A DNA stretch of 64,000 nucleotides, from assembly GCA_014925825.1 (NCBI GenBank), contig JACGCK010000059.1, positions 1 to 64,000 on the forward strand, read 5' to 3'. Positions 23,195-34,640 of the stretch are shown piece after piece; position 1 is the stretch's first letter; every line of letters starts with the position of its first letter. The DNA comes from Pholiota molesta. Taxonomy: Eukaryota > Basidiomycota > Agaricomycetes > Agaricales > Strophariaceae. The notes below the pieces were generated by a model. That model ran no database searches, had not been told where the DNA came from, and saw only the letters and a program-made list of their open reading frames with translations. A program made the position numbers and the translations under genes.

Positions 23195-23652
23195 ACAGCT
23201 TTGCCGTTCGTTATGTGAAAATAGAAATAGTCATTGTACAAAGGTCACGTCTGTGAATTGTATATCAAACTGAGCTTGGGGACTTGCGGATCCACACTAG
23301 CATTACACTGTGAGGGCCAGCGCACCTTTCGAATTCAACTCTTCGAGCTGATGTATGTTCCCCGTCTCCTATCCCGGGGAAGCATGATTGTTCGCGTCCT
23401 CGCGCATCCATCTCGTGTGAGATAAGGGATAGCGATGGTGCGATACCTCCTACTCAGCCTTCTCGCGGGCTCGTAAAGCATAATCTTGGTAGGCGGCAAA
23501 TGCCAACCCTTCTTGACATTACTGGTCGAAGGATCATTAGCAATGCGTTCTCTTGTTCCCGCTGGACAAAACAGAGATAGGGGGCAAAATTCTCATCTGT
23601 AAACTTTCGGACTTCAGCGCTAAGCAGGTCAAGATCGAGCTTGAAATCAAGT
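23195..23652. other. Intergenic region
   Basis: This follows the DPBB-like gene and leads into the F-box relic. No supported feature is seen. Confidence 0.4.
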
Positions 23653-24021
23653 TCATATTATTCCCGATACTGATGAGATCCATGAGCTCTGCATTATGAT
23701 ACCCGTCATTGAATCGGAGTCACGAAAAGACGAGCCTGTTTTCCGGAAATACTCCGAGGCAAAATAGTAGCATGGTGAATATGTCATCAGGAATCTTCTG
23801 GACAAGGAGGGAGAAAACGGATCCCCTTCAAGGACACGTCTCCAGATAAGCGAGGAGGACGGCCGCGACATGAAAAGGGCACAGGATGTTTTTGAACGGC
23901 GTGCAAGCTTAGGCAAGCCCAGCGTTGCTAGAAATACAAATAACTGCCAAAGATTGTTAGAAATATTCGCCAAGATATTCAGACGCCATACCTCGTAAAT
24001 GATATCCAAGGGCAAGCCCAC
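23653..24021 (-). pseudogene. F-box gene relic
   Basis: The minus frame reads GLPLDIIYE, then after a likely intron (GTATGG...TTGGCAG) FVFLATLGLPKLARRSKTS and ALFMSRPSSSLIWRRVLEG. This is the F-box layout common in Agaricomycetes (L-P-x-D-I-x-x-E-I, then a Leu-rich turn, then S-x-x-x-W-R). The frame stops soon after and no start or long C-terminal part is found. It is a different F-box subfamily from the pair at 17-21 kb. Confidence 0.5.
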
Positions 24022-25000
24022 AAAATCGTTCGATCATAATATCACCAGTTTTTCTGATCAAGACGGAGCAATAACGTCTATGGTGACATTAAATGAGGGC
24101 TTACGGCAAGCATAATTTCAGAGAGAAAGACAGATCGTGCAGTTGCGCCCGTAGTGCTAGTCGCGTCAAGAGGATGTTGGGCCTCTGGCCGCAACGTCCT
24201 TATGCCAGGTCGCCATACCTCGTTCCACAACTGCCCCATCGCATGTGGAAAGCAGATCCACACTGGTTTCGTTTGCGCCAGCATAGACGTGAAAGAGGTT
24301 ATGGCCAAGGCAAGCACGAACGCTACAAGCTGAGGCTCAGATAGCTGCCAGTGTGACGCGCGTAAGAGTTGGACGGACGCGCTAGTTACGCGTCGGATAA
24401 TAGATATTACAAACTCCGCTTAAAAGCCATTTCTCGACATTGGTTGATATTCTTTTCCTTCAATTGACCGTTACATCCTTGGCTTTTTCTATGCAACCTG
24501 GCTCTTTTGTTCAACATGGTACATTACGGACGAACAGAAGGACGAAGACCCGGTCGTACAGATAAATCGACTTTCAAGACGGCATGGACGGGTTAGCGTT
24601 GGGTTGGCGTGCGAGATAGTGGACAGTCACCAGGTCGTCTACGCGTACAAAGCGCGTTGCACATTGCAGTGGCTGCGGCGCGGAGACGTGAAATGGATGG
24701 CGACGGCAGCATGGGGTGCTAAGGGGCTCGATACCACATCGCGTACGTGTACTCACAACACGTTCAAGTTTAACATTCACCCTTCGAATAGGTTCATGAT
24801 AGACTGTCGACTTCTGGTCGCTTGTGGTCATGATGAGGGAGAGGTCGATCCTTAACCGATTATCTGATTGGTTCGCGTGATACGGCTTATATCACAGTCC
24901 ATGAGTGATCATCCACTCTGCGTAGTTCAATAAACCACTTCTCATTCTGTTACAGTGATAATTTAATCTCAACAGGATCATTGAGTCGATCGCTTCTCAC
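24022..25000. other. Intergenic region
   Basis: No gene is supported. An 83-codon plus frame at 24604 and its minus partner are uninformative. Confidence 0.4.
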
Positions 25001-26218
25001 CCCATAATTGTTATGCTGGGAATGCCGAAACGGTCCTTGGAAGTAGCTGTCGGGATTGTGCGGGCAGGTTAGAAAGAGACCTTCGGGGCAAAAAAAAAAA
25101 CCCTCCTGGATTACGATCCAGAGTGAGTGCCCCTCAACTCAAATAATGAGACGATTGTTCCTGCTGACATTTGGCTGACATGCATGCAGGGCACGAGAAT
25201 GAAAGATCTGATTTCTCAGTTCATCCATCTCATCCGCGTCCTCTCCTCCGTACTTATCATCCCAAACCGACATATGATACCTCCGCGTCTCGAGCGCGAT
25301 TATTATTTTTGTACGCCAGAAAGCTCCGGCCATCTTTTGCGCTCTATTTGAGGACCAAAGCCGTTCATATCGGGCGTCGAATATAGGAGGAAGTACAACA
25401 ATGCTCGCAGCAGCGGCGAAAAAGGAGTCGGAGGGCCCTGATTGTTTTTGGGAGATGTTTATCTCGGACGTAGGTTCTGTTTACCTTTTTCGGCAAAAGC
25501 TGCTGATAAAATATTTCCATCCGTAGCCTCATTTCCTCATCAGCTTGGAGTCAAACATTCAGCTAACTCGCTCGGATACTACAAATTCTTACGCTCATGA
25601 TGAGAAAACGTATGTTACTTGCTCATTTGTATAGCTTCCAGCATTCTGAAACGCTGTCGCTTTGATTGCCATTCGCCAGATCCAAGTTCGCCGTATTCAG
25701 CTAGTATGCAATCAGAATGCACATTCTCTAAATTTGGCGTTCAAGCTGAAGATTTACGCGCCGAAGAACGTTGCGAAATATCAAGCTGTCCAGTTCCTTA
25801 TGCTGACATTTACTTGCACGCATGGTCATCATTTTTGTTTGTTTCTGGTATCGTTCACGTTCTTTCTGCAAGAAAGACACACTGATACAACATTCGCTAG
25901 ATTTCAGTCAAGGTACTAGATGGGTATAGTTATAGTTATCCTGTGTGGCTTCAGACGGAGGTCGTATAACTCTTGGCCTTGTAGCAAGGAAGCAGCTGAT
26001 AGCGAGGAGATCGGGATTGTGAAAACAGCCCTATCATCCATATCATCATCCGAAATCATTTCTGACGTTATGTTGCATTTCCCTATAGTACAGGTCCTTA
26101 TATCAATTTCTAGCTCTGATGAACCCCTTCTGTACTTGCCAAAGCGTATAAAAGGAGACGATTTCGGAGGTTTCTACACCCACCAGGAGCAACTTATTCG
26201 ACCAACCATTCAATCGAT
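25001..26218. repeat. Upstream block of the second DPBB-like gene, partner of 21480-22694
   Basis: This is the right-hand partner of the duplicated promoter-side block. It is diverged by many small indels, so the duplication is not recent. Confidence 0.55.
26147..26153 (+). promoter_or_regulatory. TATA box of DPBB-like gene 2
   Basis: TATAAAA lies 72 bp before the ATG at 26219, in the same relative place as the TATATAA of the paralogue. Confidence 0.5.
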
Positions 26219-26718
26219 ATGATTTCCACTCGCGTCTTGTTCTCTGCGCTCGCAGCCGTCGCCAGCTTTTCTACTGCTACAGCTTTCACTGGTCGAGGTA
26301 CGACTTCGATACTACAATGATAATTGAACCGTAAATTGACCATTGCCTACTTCTATGTTTTAGCTTCTGCGGACTCCCTCGGTACCACACCTTGCATCAG
26401 CTCTTCAACTCAGACCACATGCGGGCCAAGCGACTTCCGCGTCGCCCTTCCCTCGAACATCTTCCCTGGTGGTGCGAACTGCTGCCAGTTTGTTCAGGCT
26501 ACCTGTATGTCTCCCTCAATATTATAGACGATTAAACGGATAATAATATAATCATCGATGTTGTAGATCAAGGAACTAGTGTGGTCGTACAGTTTACCGA
26601 CCTGTACCTCGCCGGAGCGGGTTCGCAGAACATCAGTCTTAGCCATCAAGCGTTCGCGGTGCTCGCGCCGTTGGAACTTGGAACCATCTTCCCCGTGGAT
26701 TGGATCTTTGTTTCATAA
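26219..26718 (+). CDS. Small secreted double-psi beta-barrel (RlpA/Raf-like) protein 2
   Basis: Three exons (26219-26297, 26364-26504, 26567-26718) give 123 residues, with exon 1 and exon 3 the same size as in the copy at 22695-23194. After the signal peptide the body reads TPCISSSTQTTCGPSDFRVA, then ATYQGTSVVVQFTDLYL and SLSHQAFAVLAPLELGTIF. Cys37 and Cys46 are nine residues apart, as in ordinary members of the group, so this copy looks nearer the ancestral form. Four Cys are kept. Extracellular location is inferred from the signal peptide. Confidence 0.7.
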
Positions 26719-27290
26719 ACGGCTCGACGATGTTCCGTTCGCTGTGGCGAAACGGTCGTCGCATGAAGACTACTGTTTCTATGAATAGCCGTGCATTCAG
26801 CATGCTGAAAGCTCAATGGAATTCGTACCTAAATTGTATTTAGAGATACAAGAGCTATCTGGAGCGATGTAAGCTCTTGAGAATCACCCATCTGTCGCTG
26901 AGCAGAAACAGTGAACGACAGTTAATCATCATGCTGACTGTAGCTAGAAATTTGAAAACCTTCGGCCACGACCACAACCTACGACGTGGGAGTAGTCCTT
27001 GAGTAGTCCGTTCTAGCTCAACTAAGGCACGCTGCCTACACGCAGTGGAGTCGAGGCAAGGAAGGTGGTTGTGTACGTGGTCGCGTCGTTGACGCGTCAC
27101 TGCTCCACCTATCTACCTCGGCCCAATTTCTATCTATGTGGGTTGAGCTCCTGTCAAGTTTAATATCAGTTCCAATTCTGAAAATCCGTTGCGACCAATT
27201 CAAGTGCATACCAGTACTTGTTTCTCAGCCGTTGGAGACGGGGCGATGATATAAGCAAAAATATGATAGAAATCGATAGTTCTTTGACGG
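26719..27290. other. Spacer before GST gene 1
   Basis: The right part (27130-27290) matches 30300-30455 upstream of GST gene 2, so it belongs to the GST-DLD duplication. No other feature was recognised. Confidence 0.4.
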
Positions 27291-27297
27291 TATAAAA
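27291..27297 (+). promoter_or_regulatory. TATA box of GST gene 1
   Basis: TATAAAA lies 84 bp before the ATG at 27375. The paralogue has TATAAGT at 30459-30465 in the same aligned position. Confidence 0.5.
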
Positions 27298-27374
27298 CGT
27301 GGCCAATTTTGTCGCCACCCTTGCATCGTCAAACCTGCCCAACATTTTCTGCCCGCCTCTTCGCAGACAAGAAT

Positions 27375-28180
27375 ATGACCATTATACTATATGATCTCGT
27401 CTCGTTATGTCCAGATGTTGCGTGGTCTTCGAATACATGGAAAGCCAGGTGCGATTATCCTGGAACCTCTCCATACTTCTACTGGTTCGATTAACGACTC
27501 CGATTCGGTATAGATTATGCTTGAATTTCAAGGGCGTTCCATACAAGACTGAGTGGGTGGAATGGCCAGACATCAACGGCGTCTATGAGAAGCACGGAAT
27601 AGAGGCTACATCCCGCAGTCCTGATGGCAGCCCACAATACACTCTGCCAGTCATCCACGACCCATCGACGGGGGTATCCATCTCTGACTCGTTTATGATT
27701 GCCGAATACCTCGACAAAACCTGTCCGACACCGCAAATCTTTCCGCATCACACACAAGGTCTGCAGGCACCCTTCGAAAGTGCCTATATCGAGCGCTCGA
27801 GACCCATAGTACCCTTCGTCATCCCCGTAATCTCCGCCAAATTGACACCTATTAGCCAGGCGATCTACATTCCTCAGCAAGAGAAATTTTTCAGCAAGAC
27901 GATCGCAGAGCTGCTTCCGAAAGGGGAGGCCGCCGTCGAGGGATGGAACAAGTATAAAGATGGCCTAGCAGAGGTCGCGCACTGGTATGCGAAGACCGAC
28001 GGCCCGTTTTTGTTGGGGGAAACGATCTCTTGGGCGGATTTCATAGTGGCATCCCTCATTATGATGTGCAGAAGTCTTTGGGGCGAGAAGAGCCAGCAGT
28101 GGCAAGATATCACTACCTGGCATGATGGACGTTTCGGAAATCTCATCAAGGAGGTGGATCGATATACCACCATCGTCTGA
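27375..28180 (+). CDS. Glutathione S-transferase, GSTFuA/etherase-like, copy 1
   Basis: Two exons (27375-27448, 27514-28180) give 246 residues. The N-terminal thioredoxin-like domain contains WSSNTWKAR (about 17-25), where a Ser-x-Asn-Thr-Trp-Lys motif supplies the likely catalytic Ser in fungal FuA and etherase-type GSTs, then LCLNFKGVPYKTEWVEWPDI, the cis-Pro segment YTLPVIHDP and the glutathione-binding SISDSFMIAEYLD. The helical C-terminal domain has WYAKTDGPFLLGETISWADF. It would conjugate or bind glutathione to lipophilic compounds such as wood extractives in the cytosol; the substrate is inferred from the class. It stops 11 codons earlier than copy 2: the base after TTIV is TGA here and GGA there. 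Confidence 0.8.
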
Positions 28181-28324
28181 TGGATTAACGTCGAAGTCGC
28201 ATATGAGTCGGGAAGCTTTCGTGTCGAAAGTCCTTGACATCCGATGTGATTGTCCTCAATTTCTTGTTGATATTTGAATCAGTTGAATAAATTGATTTCG
28301 CTGCCATGGCAGAGAATGATAATC

Positions 28325-29650
28325 CAAATCTTCGTCTTAGTTCGGGTGACGGATTGTCTAAGTGCAGCTAAAGGAAAAGAACCATGCATTTAGGATTTAA
28401 GAGCGACGCGATTGCTAAATACTGACCTTTCCAGGATCGAACAAACCCAAAGGATTCATCGCCTTCTTGATCGTCTTCATCAGCTGTACTCCTTGACCAA
28501 ATATTCCTTTTTTTCCCAATACTGACTCCATGTTCTCCTGTACCTAATACAGTTAATTCCATCGTCAATTTCATTCCGTTGCGACTGGAAACTCAAATTG
28601 GGACAACTTACATGTCCCGTCAAGTGTGATTGCTTGCTTGACCATTGACTAATGATTTCGCGTTCTTTTATTCTTCTCTTCATCCGTCTTCAAAGTATCA
28701 ACGCATGGAAGTTCCCATCCCCGACATGGCCAATACGGATGCATATTCAACTTCGGGATCCGGCACACTGATATATCATCAAGAATAAATATTTTTTCGC
28801 GAAATTTTACTCCGCATAACTCACCAGGATTCGTCGGCCACCTCCTCGCCCCAGGCGCAAGCGCCAGCCCCGCACAATGATAATGCGCATTCTTCCAAAC
28901 ACTCCACAGCTCCTCCGCCTCCTCCTTTGTCCGCGCGGCCTGAAATTTTGTCCCGCCGGGCTTGAAGAAAAGGTTGTCGGCGACAGCGTATTTGGGCTTG
29001 GACATCGCATATTCGTTGATGGTGCCGGTGAAAATGTCGTCACGAGCTCAACGCATTCTGTAGAAATCAGTAAATCAATATTGGAAAAGTATTACAAGAA
29101 TAATGGGAAGAACATACGAGTGCCCACTCCGGTGTTCGAGACGTCTGCGACTGCCCCTGTTGGCTTTTGTACGTTGGGAAATTTTACGACTGCCACGTCA
29201 TCGCTGACCGGACGGTTACTATATGTTTGAAATTGTAAATCCCGTTTACATGGAAGAATCGGTAAGAAGGGTTTCCAAATACCTTCCGTCAACAATGAAA
29301 AGCTTCGTGGTGTCGACCATCTAATTGCATCTGATTGCGGAGACCCAGAATGAAGAAACGAAATAGGAATTGCTCTTTCTGCTCTCGATTCCAGAAGTTC
29401 TTTGCTGCCGCTTTCAGTATGGCTGCGCGTGTCGAAGATCCCCCGTGTGTTTCCGGAGGACGAGAAGATGCACCTTGAGTTGTGTTTAGGAGTCTTTGTC
29501 GAGTGACGGTAGTTGCTGGAAAATGAGGTGTTGTCGTCCGAACATTGACGTTTGTTTAAGAAATTCCTCCTGTTCTCCCGAAGCGTGTTGTTCTATCCCA
29601 AAAGTCGACATTTCGATCCTCCACAGCAAGCGCCCGCAATACTGTGAACA
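28325..29650 (-). pseudogene. Wrecked D-lactate dehydrogenase copy beside GST 1
   Basis: Pieces of the DLD gene appear in order on the minus strand: an exon-1 remnant near 29340-29650, a segment like exon 9 (VVKFPNVQKPTGAVADVSNTGVG), an exon-10 segment ([27 protein letters not shown], then ALAPGARRWPTNP), a TGEHGVSIGKK remnant near 28540 and a last-exon remnant near 28330-28375. Exons 2-8 are missing and frames are broken. Its place next to GST 1 mirrors GST 2 and the intact DLD at 31524-34041. Confidence 0.7.
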
Positions 29651-30547
29651 TCTCAGGCAGTAGAACCTGTATGTACAAAGAGAGTTGAGCTCAAAATGAT
29701 CGCTGAATATTATACAGATGGATCTTCCGTACCTGCTGTAAGTTGCTCCATGAAAACCAGACTGTAGCTGATCTTTTCCCTCATCTGATCTTCATTAATG
29801 GAATCACCCATGCTGAACCGATGGCTATTTGGAACTCCGAACGATTTGGCATACAAAGAGACGAAGGTAGCCTAGAGTTCGTGAAATAGAGAGCGTCTCA
29901 AGATACAGAAGAATATTCGAGGGAATGGGCGAGAAATCGGTGCTACTTCGCAGCTAACCACTAGAGAGGCTGCTGAGCACGTCTGGCGGTGGACATGAAG
30001 TGAACATGGTGTTAGACGGTGTTATGTGGTCTGTATCATGATCGTCGTCAGCTTTAGATTATGTGACCGTGAGAATGAACAGCTCACTTCGCTACGGCAG
30101 TCAAGAGGCAGTTCTTCCCAGAATCGACAGAAAGTTGACAGAAAGAGTAGATTGCACGCTGTCAACACCTTGGATCTTGGCTGGATCTTTTTCCAACCAA
30201 TTCCAGCTGTTGCTCTTCCGCATGCTGTACTCCTGACTGCCGCTCATTGAAATGTCGAAGAAGGGCTTGCACCACGAAAATTCAACGACATTAGGTTGAC
30301 ATTAGGTTACGTTGATATCCTGTCAAGGTTAATATCAGTTCCAATTCTGCAAATGTATCGCGACTGGTAAGAATCACGGACATACCTATTCCCCTGCCAA
30401 TGGCCACGGGGCGCTGATATAAGCATAGATATGATAGAAATCGATAGGCTCTGACGGTATAAGTAAAACCTGGCCAGGTTGTCACCAACTTCCTTGCATC
30501 CTCAAACTTGCCGAACATTTTCTGCTCGCCTCTTCAGAGAAAAAAAT
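29651..30547. other. Spacer, partly upstream DNA of the DLD relic and promoter of GST 2
   Basis: 29700-29870 resembles the DLD upstream region at 34130-34270. 30300-30547 resembles the GST 1 upstream region. No gene is seen between. Confidence 0.45.
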
Positions 30548-31388
30548 ATGGCCATCATACTATATGATCTCGTCTCGTTGTGTCCAGACGTTGCGTGGTC
30601 TCCAAACACATGGAAAGCCAGGTGCGATTATCCTGGAACCTCTCTGCAAAGTGATACTGGTTCGATTGACGACTCCAACTTGGTATAGATTATGCCTGAA
30701 TTTCAAGGGCGTTCCATACAAGACTGAATGGGTGGAATGGCCAGACATCAAAAGTGTCTATGAGAAGCACGGAATCGAGGCCACATCCCGCAATCCTGAC
30801 GGCAGCTGGCGGTACACTCTGCCAGTCATCCACGACCCATCGACAGGGGTAACCATTTCTGACTCGTTTGTGATTGCCGAGTACCTCGAAAAAACCTATC
30901 CGATGCCGCAAATCTTTCCGCATCACACGCAAGGTCTGCAAGCACCCTTCGAAGGTGCCTTTATGGAGCGCACGAGGGTGATGCTACCCTTCGTCATCCC
31001 CGAGATCTGCGCCAAATTGACCCAGGTCAGCCAGGCGGTCTACATTCCTCAACGAGAGAAAATGTTCGGTAAGACGATCGCAGAGGTTCTTCCGAAAGGC
31101 GAGGCCGCCGTCAAGGGATGGAACAAGTATAAAGACGGCCTAGAAGAGGTTGCGCGCTGGTATGCGAAAACCGACGGCCCGTTTTTGTTGGGGAATACGA
31201 TCTCTTGGGCAGATTTCGTAGTGGCGTCCTCCATCATGCTGCACAGAACTCTTTGGGGCAATAAGAGTCAGCAGTGGCAAGATGTCACTACTTGGCATGA
31301 TGGATGTTTTGGAGATCTCATTAAGGAGGTGGACCGATACTCCACGGTCGTCGGATGGATTAACGTTCAACTTCAACTCGCACCATGA
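30548..31388 (+). CDS. Glutathione S-transferase, GSTFuA/etherase-like, copy 2
   Basis: Two exons (30548-30621, 30689-31388) give 257 residues. Exon 1 is the same length as in copy 1 and the intron is one base longer than 65 nt. The motif is WSPNTWKAR, closer to the standard fungal form than in copy 1, followed by YTLPVIHDP and TISDSFVIAEYLE. The C-terminal domain keeps GPFLLGNTISWADF. Compared with copy 1 the protein continues past VV with GWINVQLQLAP. Cytosolic glutathione conjugation or ligand binding is expected from the class; the substrate is unknown. Confidence 0.8.
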
Positions 31389-31523
31389 TATAGAACATTA
31401 TTCGTGACAAAAGTTTTGATCTCTCCGGTATCCGATGTAAATGTCGTTAAATTCTCATCGCAATAGTGTTCGAATAAATCAAATAGCTGCCAGCAAATAT
31501 GGCCAATGTGCTTGAATAAGATC

Positions 31524-34041
31524 TTAAGTCCTCGTCTTGGTTTCGGGCGATGGGTCGTCTGGATACAGCTAGAAGAAAACAAAAATGCATTAATACTCGG
31601 ATTTCGGATTTGAGAACGACACGATCGCCAAAACTGACCTTTCCAGGATTGAACAGACCCAAGGGATCAATCGCCTTCTTGATCGTCTTCATCAGCTTTA
31701 CAGTTCCCTCTCCCAACTCCTCGACCAGATATTCCTTCTTCCCAATACCGACTCCATGTTCTCCTGTGCCTAATAAAATTCATACCATCGTCAATTTCAT
31801 TCTGTTGCGAGTAGTACTGAGATTAAGACGACTTACACGTTCCGTCAAGTGCGATTGCCCGCTTGACCATCCGACTGACGAGCGCCCGTGCCTTCTCCTT
31901 TTCTTCGTCCGTCTTGAACAGAATGAGGGCATGGAAGTTCCCATCCCCAACATGTCCAACAATCGTCGACATCAGGCCCGCATCCGCGATATCCTTCTTC
32001 GTCTCATACACCAGCCGCGGCAAATTCGACACCGGCACACTTGAAAGAAGAAAAAAAATCCAACCATCCTAAAATCAGCCTCATCCTCCATACATATATT
32101 CACACAAACAAAACACACGCACCAGACGTCCGTCGGCCACCCCTTCGCCCCCGGCGCCAGCGCCAGCCCCGCATAGTGCGCGTTCTTCCTGTCGCTCCAC
32201 AGCTCCTCCGCCTCCTCCTTCGTGCACGCGAGCTGGAACCCCGTGCCGCCGTGCTTCTCCACCACGCGTCGGACGATGGCGGCGGTCTCCTTGAGCGCGG
32301 CGGGCGTCGCGCCCTGGAACTTGAAGAACAGGCTGTCTGCGACGGCGTATTTGCGCTTGGACATCCCGTATGTGTTGATCGCGCCGATGAAGACGTCGTC
32401 GACGAGCTCGACACATTCTGTGGTGTTGTGGTCAGTGGTCGAAGGATATTCTGGGAAAGGAAGGGAAGGACGTACGGATGCCTACTCCGGTGTTCAAGAC
32501 GTCTGCGACCGCCTCCGTGGCCTTTTGTACATTGGGAAACTGTACGACTGCCACCGTCGTCGGCAAAAGAGGCGCTAGCCGGATAGTTACTAGAAATTAT
32601 AAATCATTAGCCACATTCACATGGAAGAACATGTTCCAAGTACCTTCGGTCACAATGCCCAGTGTTCCTTCCGCACCAATGAACAGCTTCGTCGTGTCGA
32701 AGCCAGCCGAAGATTTGCGAGACCGACGACGTGTCTTGATGACTTCTCCTGAAGGAAGAACGACTGTCTATGGAGGCGGCATTCAATATTGAAGTAAATA
32801 ACTATGATAGAATCGATGCTTACAGCGTTCAGGAACCATTCTCCTTTCGCAGTTCCATAACGAACAGCGTTGGCTAATGTCGGAACATGATAAATTTCAG
32901 AGATGTAGGAGAAAACATGTTTGCACACTGACTTCCAGAGCACCCGGTGCTTAGCATTCCACCGATCGTGGCTCCTGGTGCAGGATCAATCTGGTATAGA
33001 AATTTAAGCTTTCATACAGGAATATATGCGCTCATGATGACTTACAGGAAAGAATAACGGAATTCCTATCATGGGTCCGAAAAAATTAGTCCATTGTACA
33101 TGGAGACTCAACAGCGAAAAGCACACCTTTCTCCTTCAAAGTCTCATTGATGTCCATCCATCTAGCGCCTGGTTGGCAAACAAGATCGGAATCCGCCTCT
33201 AGAAAAAGGTAATGTTATACGTCAATTCGCTCTGCACGCTTAAAGACAAAAGAAACGTACCATGGATCGCGATGATTTCGTCCATGCGACTCATATCGAC
33301 ACAAATTCCTCCCGTGGCATGCTATTCGCGATAAAAATCAAGTTAGGTACGCAAAGAAGCAAGGAATGCGCAAACTGTACGCACAGCACGATAATGTCCT
33401 TCTAAACTCGTCGCGCCTGAATACACGGTAATTGGGACTTTGTACGTCGTGGCAATTCGAACAATCTTCACGACGTCTTCTGTTGAAGCAGGGTATACGA
33501 CCACGCTGGGCAGCATTTCTAGAGAGCACAGCTAGAATCCAACGTCCTAATTAAATGACAAACAGTGCGTACCAGGAAAATGGTCGTTCTCCGAGAACCC
33601 ATGCGTATGCAGTTCGTCTGGATCCGTCGACACCTTCTCAGTGGCATCCTCACCAGCGTTTAAGTCAAGTGCAATCCTGAGCTCCGCGATAGCGCTTTCA
33701 AAATCCTGCGAAGACCCAAACTGAGGAACTGCCGTGGGATTCGCTCTTTTTGCTTTCCACTCCGAATGCTCTTTCGACAGGTAAAATCCGAGCAAGGAGC
33801 TCACCGCCGCTATCAGTACGGCTGCGCGTGTCGGAAGTGCGTTGGGTGTTTTTGGAGGACGAGAAAACGTGTTGTTGGCTGTGCTGAGGAGTCTCTGTCG
33901 ACAGAGCGAAGTCGCTGCGTAGGGGTGTGTCTTCGTCCCAACATGGAGGCTTGCGTTGAAGAAACTCTTCCTGTTCCCACGAAGGGTGCTGTTCCATCCT
34001 GAAATTCGACCTTTCGAGAGCATGCGTGATACTGCGAGCAT
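31524..34041 (-). CDS. DLD1: D-lactate dehydrogenase (cytochrome), mitochondrial, FAD-linked; complete copy A
   Basis: Thirteen exons give 591 residues, close to yeast Dld1: 34041-33573, 33518-33385, 33321-33261, 33198-33127, 33065-33046, 32990-32933, 32873-32824, 32767-32644, 32589-32476, 32417-32123, 32039-31837, 31769-31639, 31568-31524. The N-terminus is basic and Ser-rich with a hydrophobic stretch ([16 protein letters not shown]), fitting a mitochondrial presequence and inner-membrane anchor. The FAD-binding PCMH domain shows [13 protein letters not shown], the FAD loop [22 protein letters not shown] and [19 protein letters not shown]. The C-terminal FAD-oxidase domain shows [15 protein letters not shown] and [17 protein letters not shown]. 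It oxidises D-lactate to pyruvate and passes electrons to cytochrome c. The fifth exon is only 20 nt. This is the only copy of four here with its 3' exons. Confidence 0.9.
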
Positions 34042-34640
34042 CGCAATCCACAGCTAGTTGATTCTGAAGTGGTGAAGAGAGTTGAGCACAAGGCGAATCC
34101 CAAAAGATGGGTCTTCCATACCTCATGTAAGCTGTTAGCTGTACCATGGGATCCTCCAGATGATCACAGCGAGATCACAGGGTCATAATCTTCATCAGAA
34201 TCATTGCCCAAGCCGACCGTCACCGAAAGCCATTCGGAATTCCGACCGCTTTCGCAGAGCAGAGGAAGAGTAGATAAGGATCTGATACAGAGAATTATCG
34301 GTATTCAACCAAGAAAAATTACTTGTCGCAACGATAGCTGGTCGCGGACTTGCGACTGAGGCTGCAAAACGCGGCTATGAGGGAGCAGACCAAGGTTGAT
34401 GATGTCGGCGACTCGGCGGTGATCCAAGGACATGCCGCGATGTTACGTAACATTTTCACATTAATTGCTACCGCTAGCGACCCAAGTTCCTCCGCACTCC
34501 GTTGTCCTTCCTGCATGTCGTCACCCTCTCTTCGCCCCGTTCCGTGTTCCGCTTCCACCCTCCCCTCCTCGCCCATGTCATCGCCGTACTGCACCCTCGG
34601 AAGCCGAAGCAGCGCACTACCTTTGTCACCCGGGTGGTCA
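34042..34640. promoter_or_regulatory. DLD upstream region, shared by the three tandem copies
   Basis: The first about 420 bp (to near 34460) is present upstream of all three tandem DLD copies (34042-34460, 44246-44664, 54313-54732) and partly upstream of the relic at 29.7 kb. The third copy leaves the alignment abruptly near 54732, at AATTTTCACAT. No TATA box is obvious. Confidence 0.45.

Noticed and set aside
32041..32904. Long Arg-rich frames opposite DLD exons 9-11
   Set aside because: They are antisense shadows of GC-rich DLD exons; the minus-strand frame matches a known enzyme.
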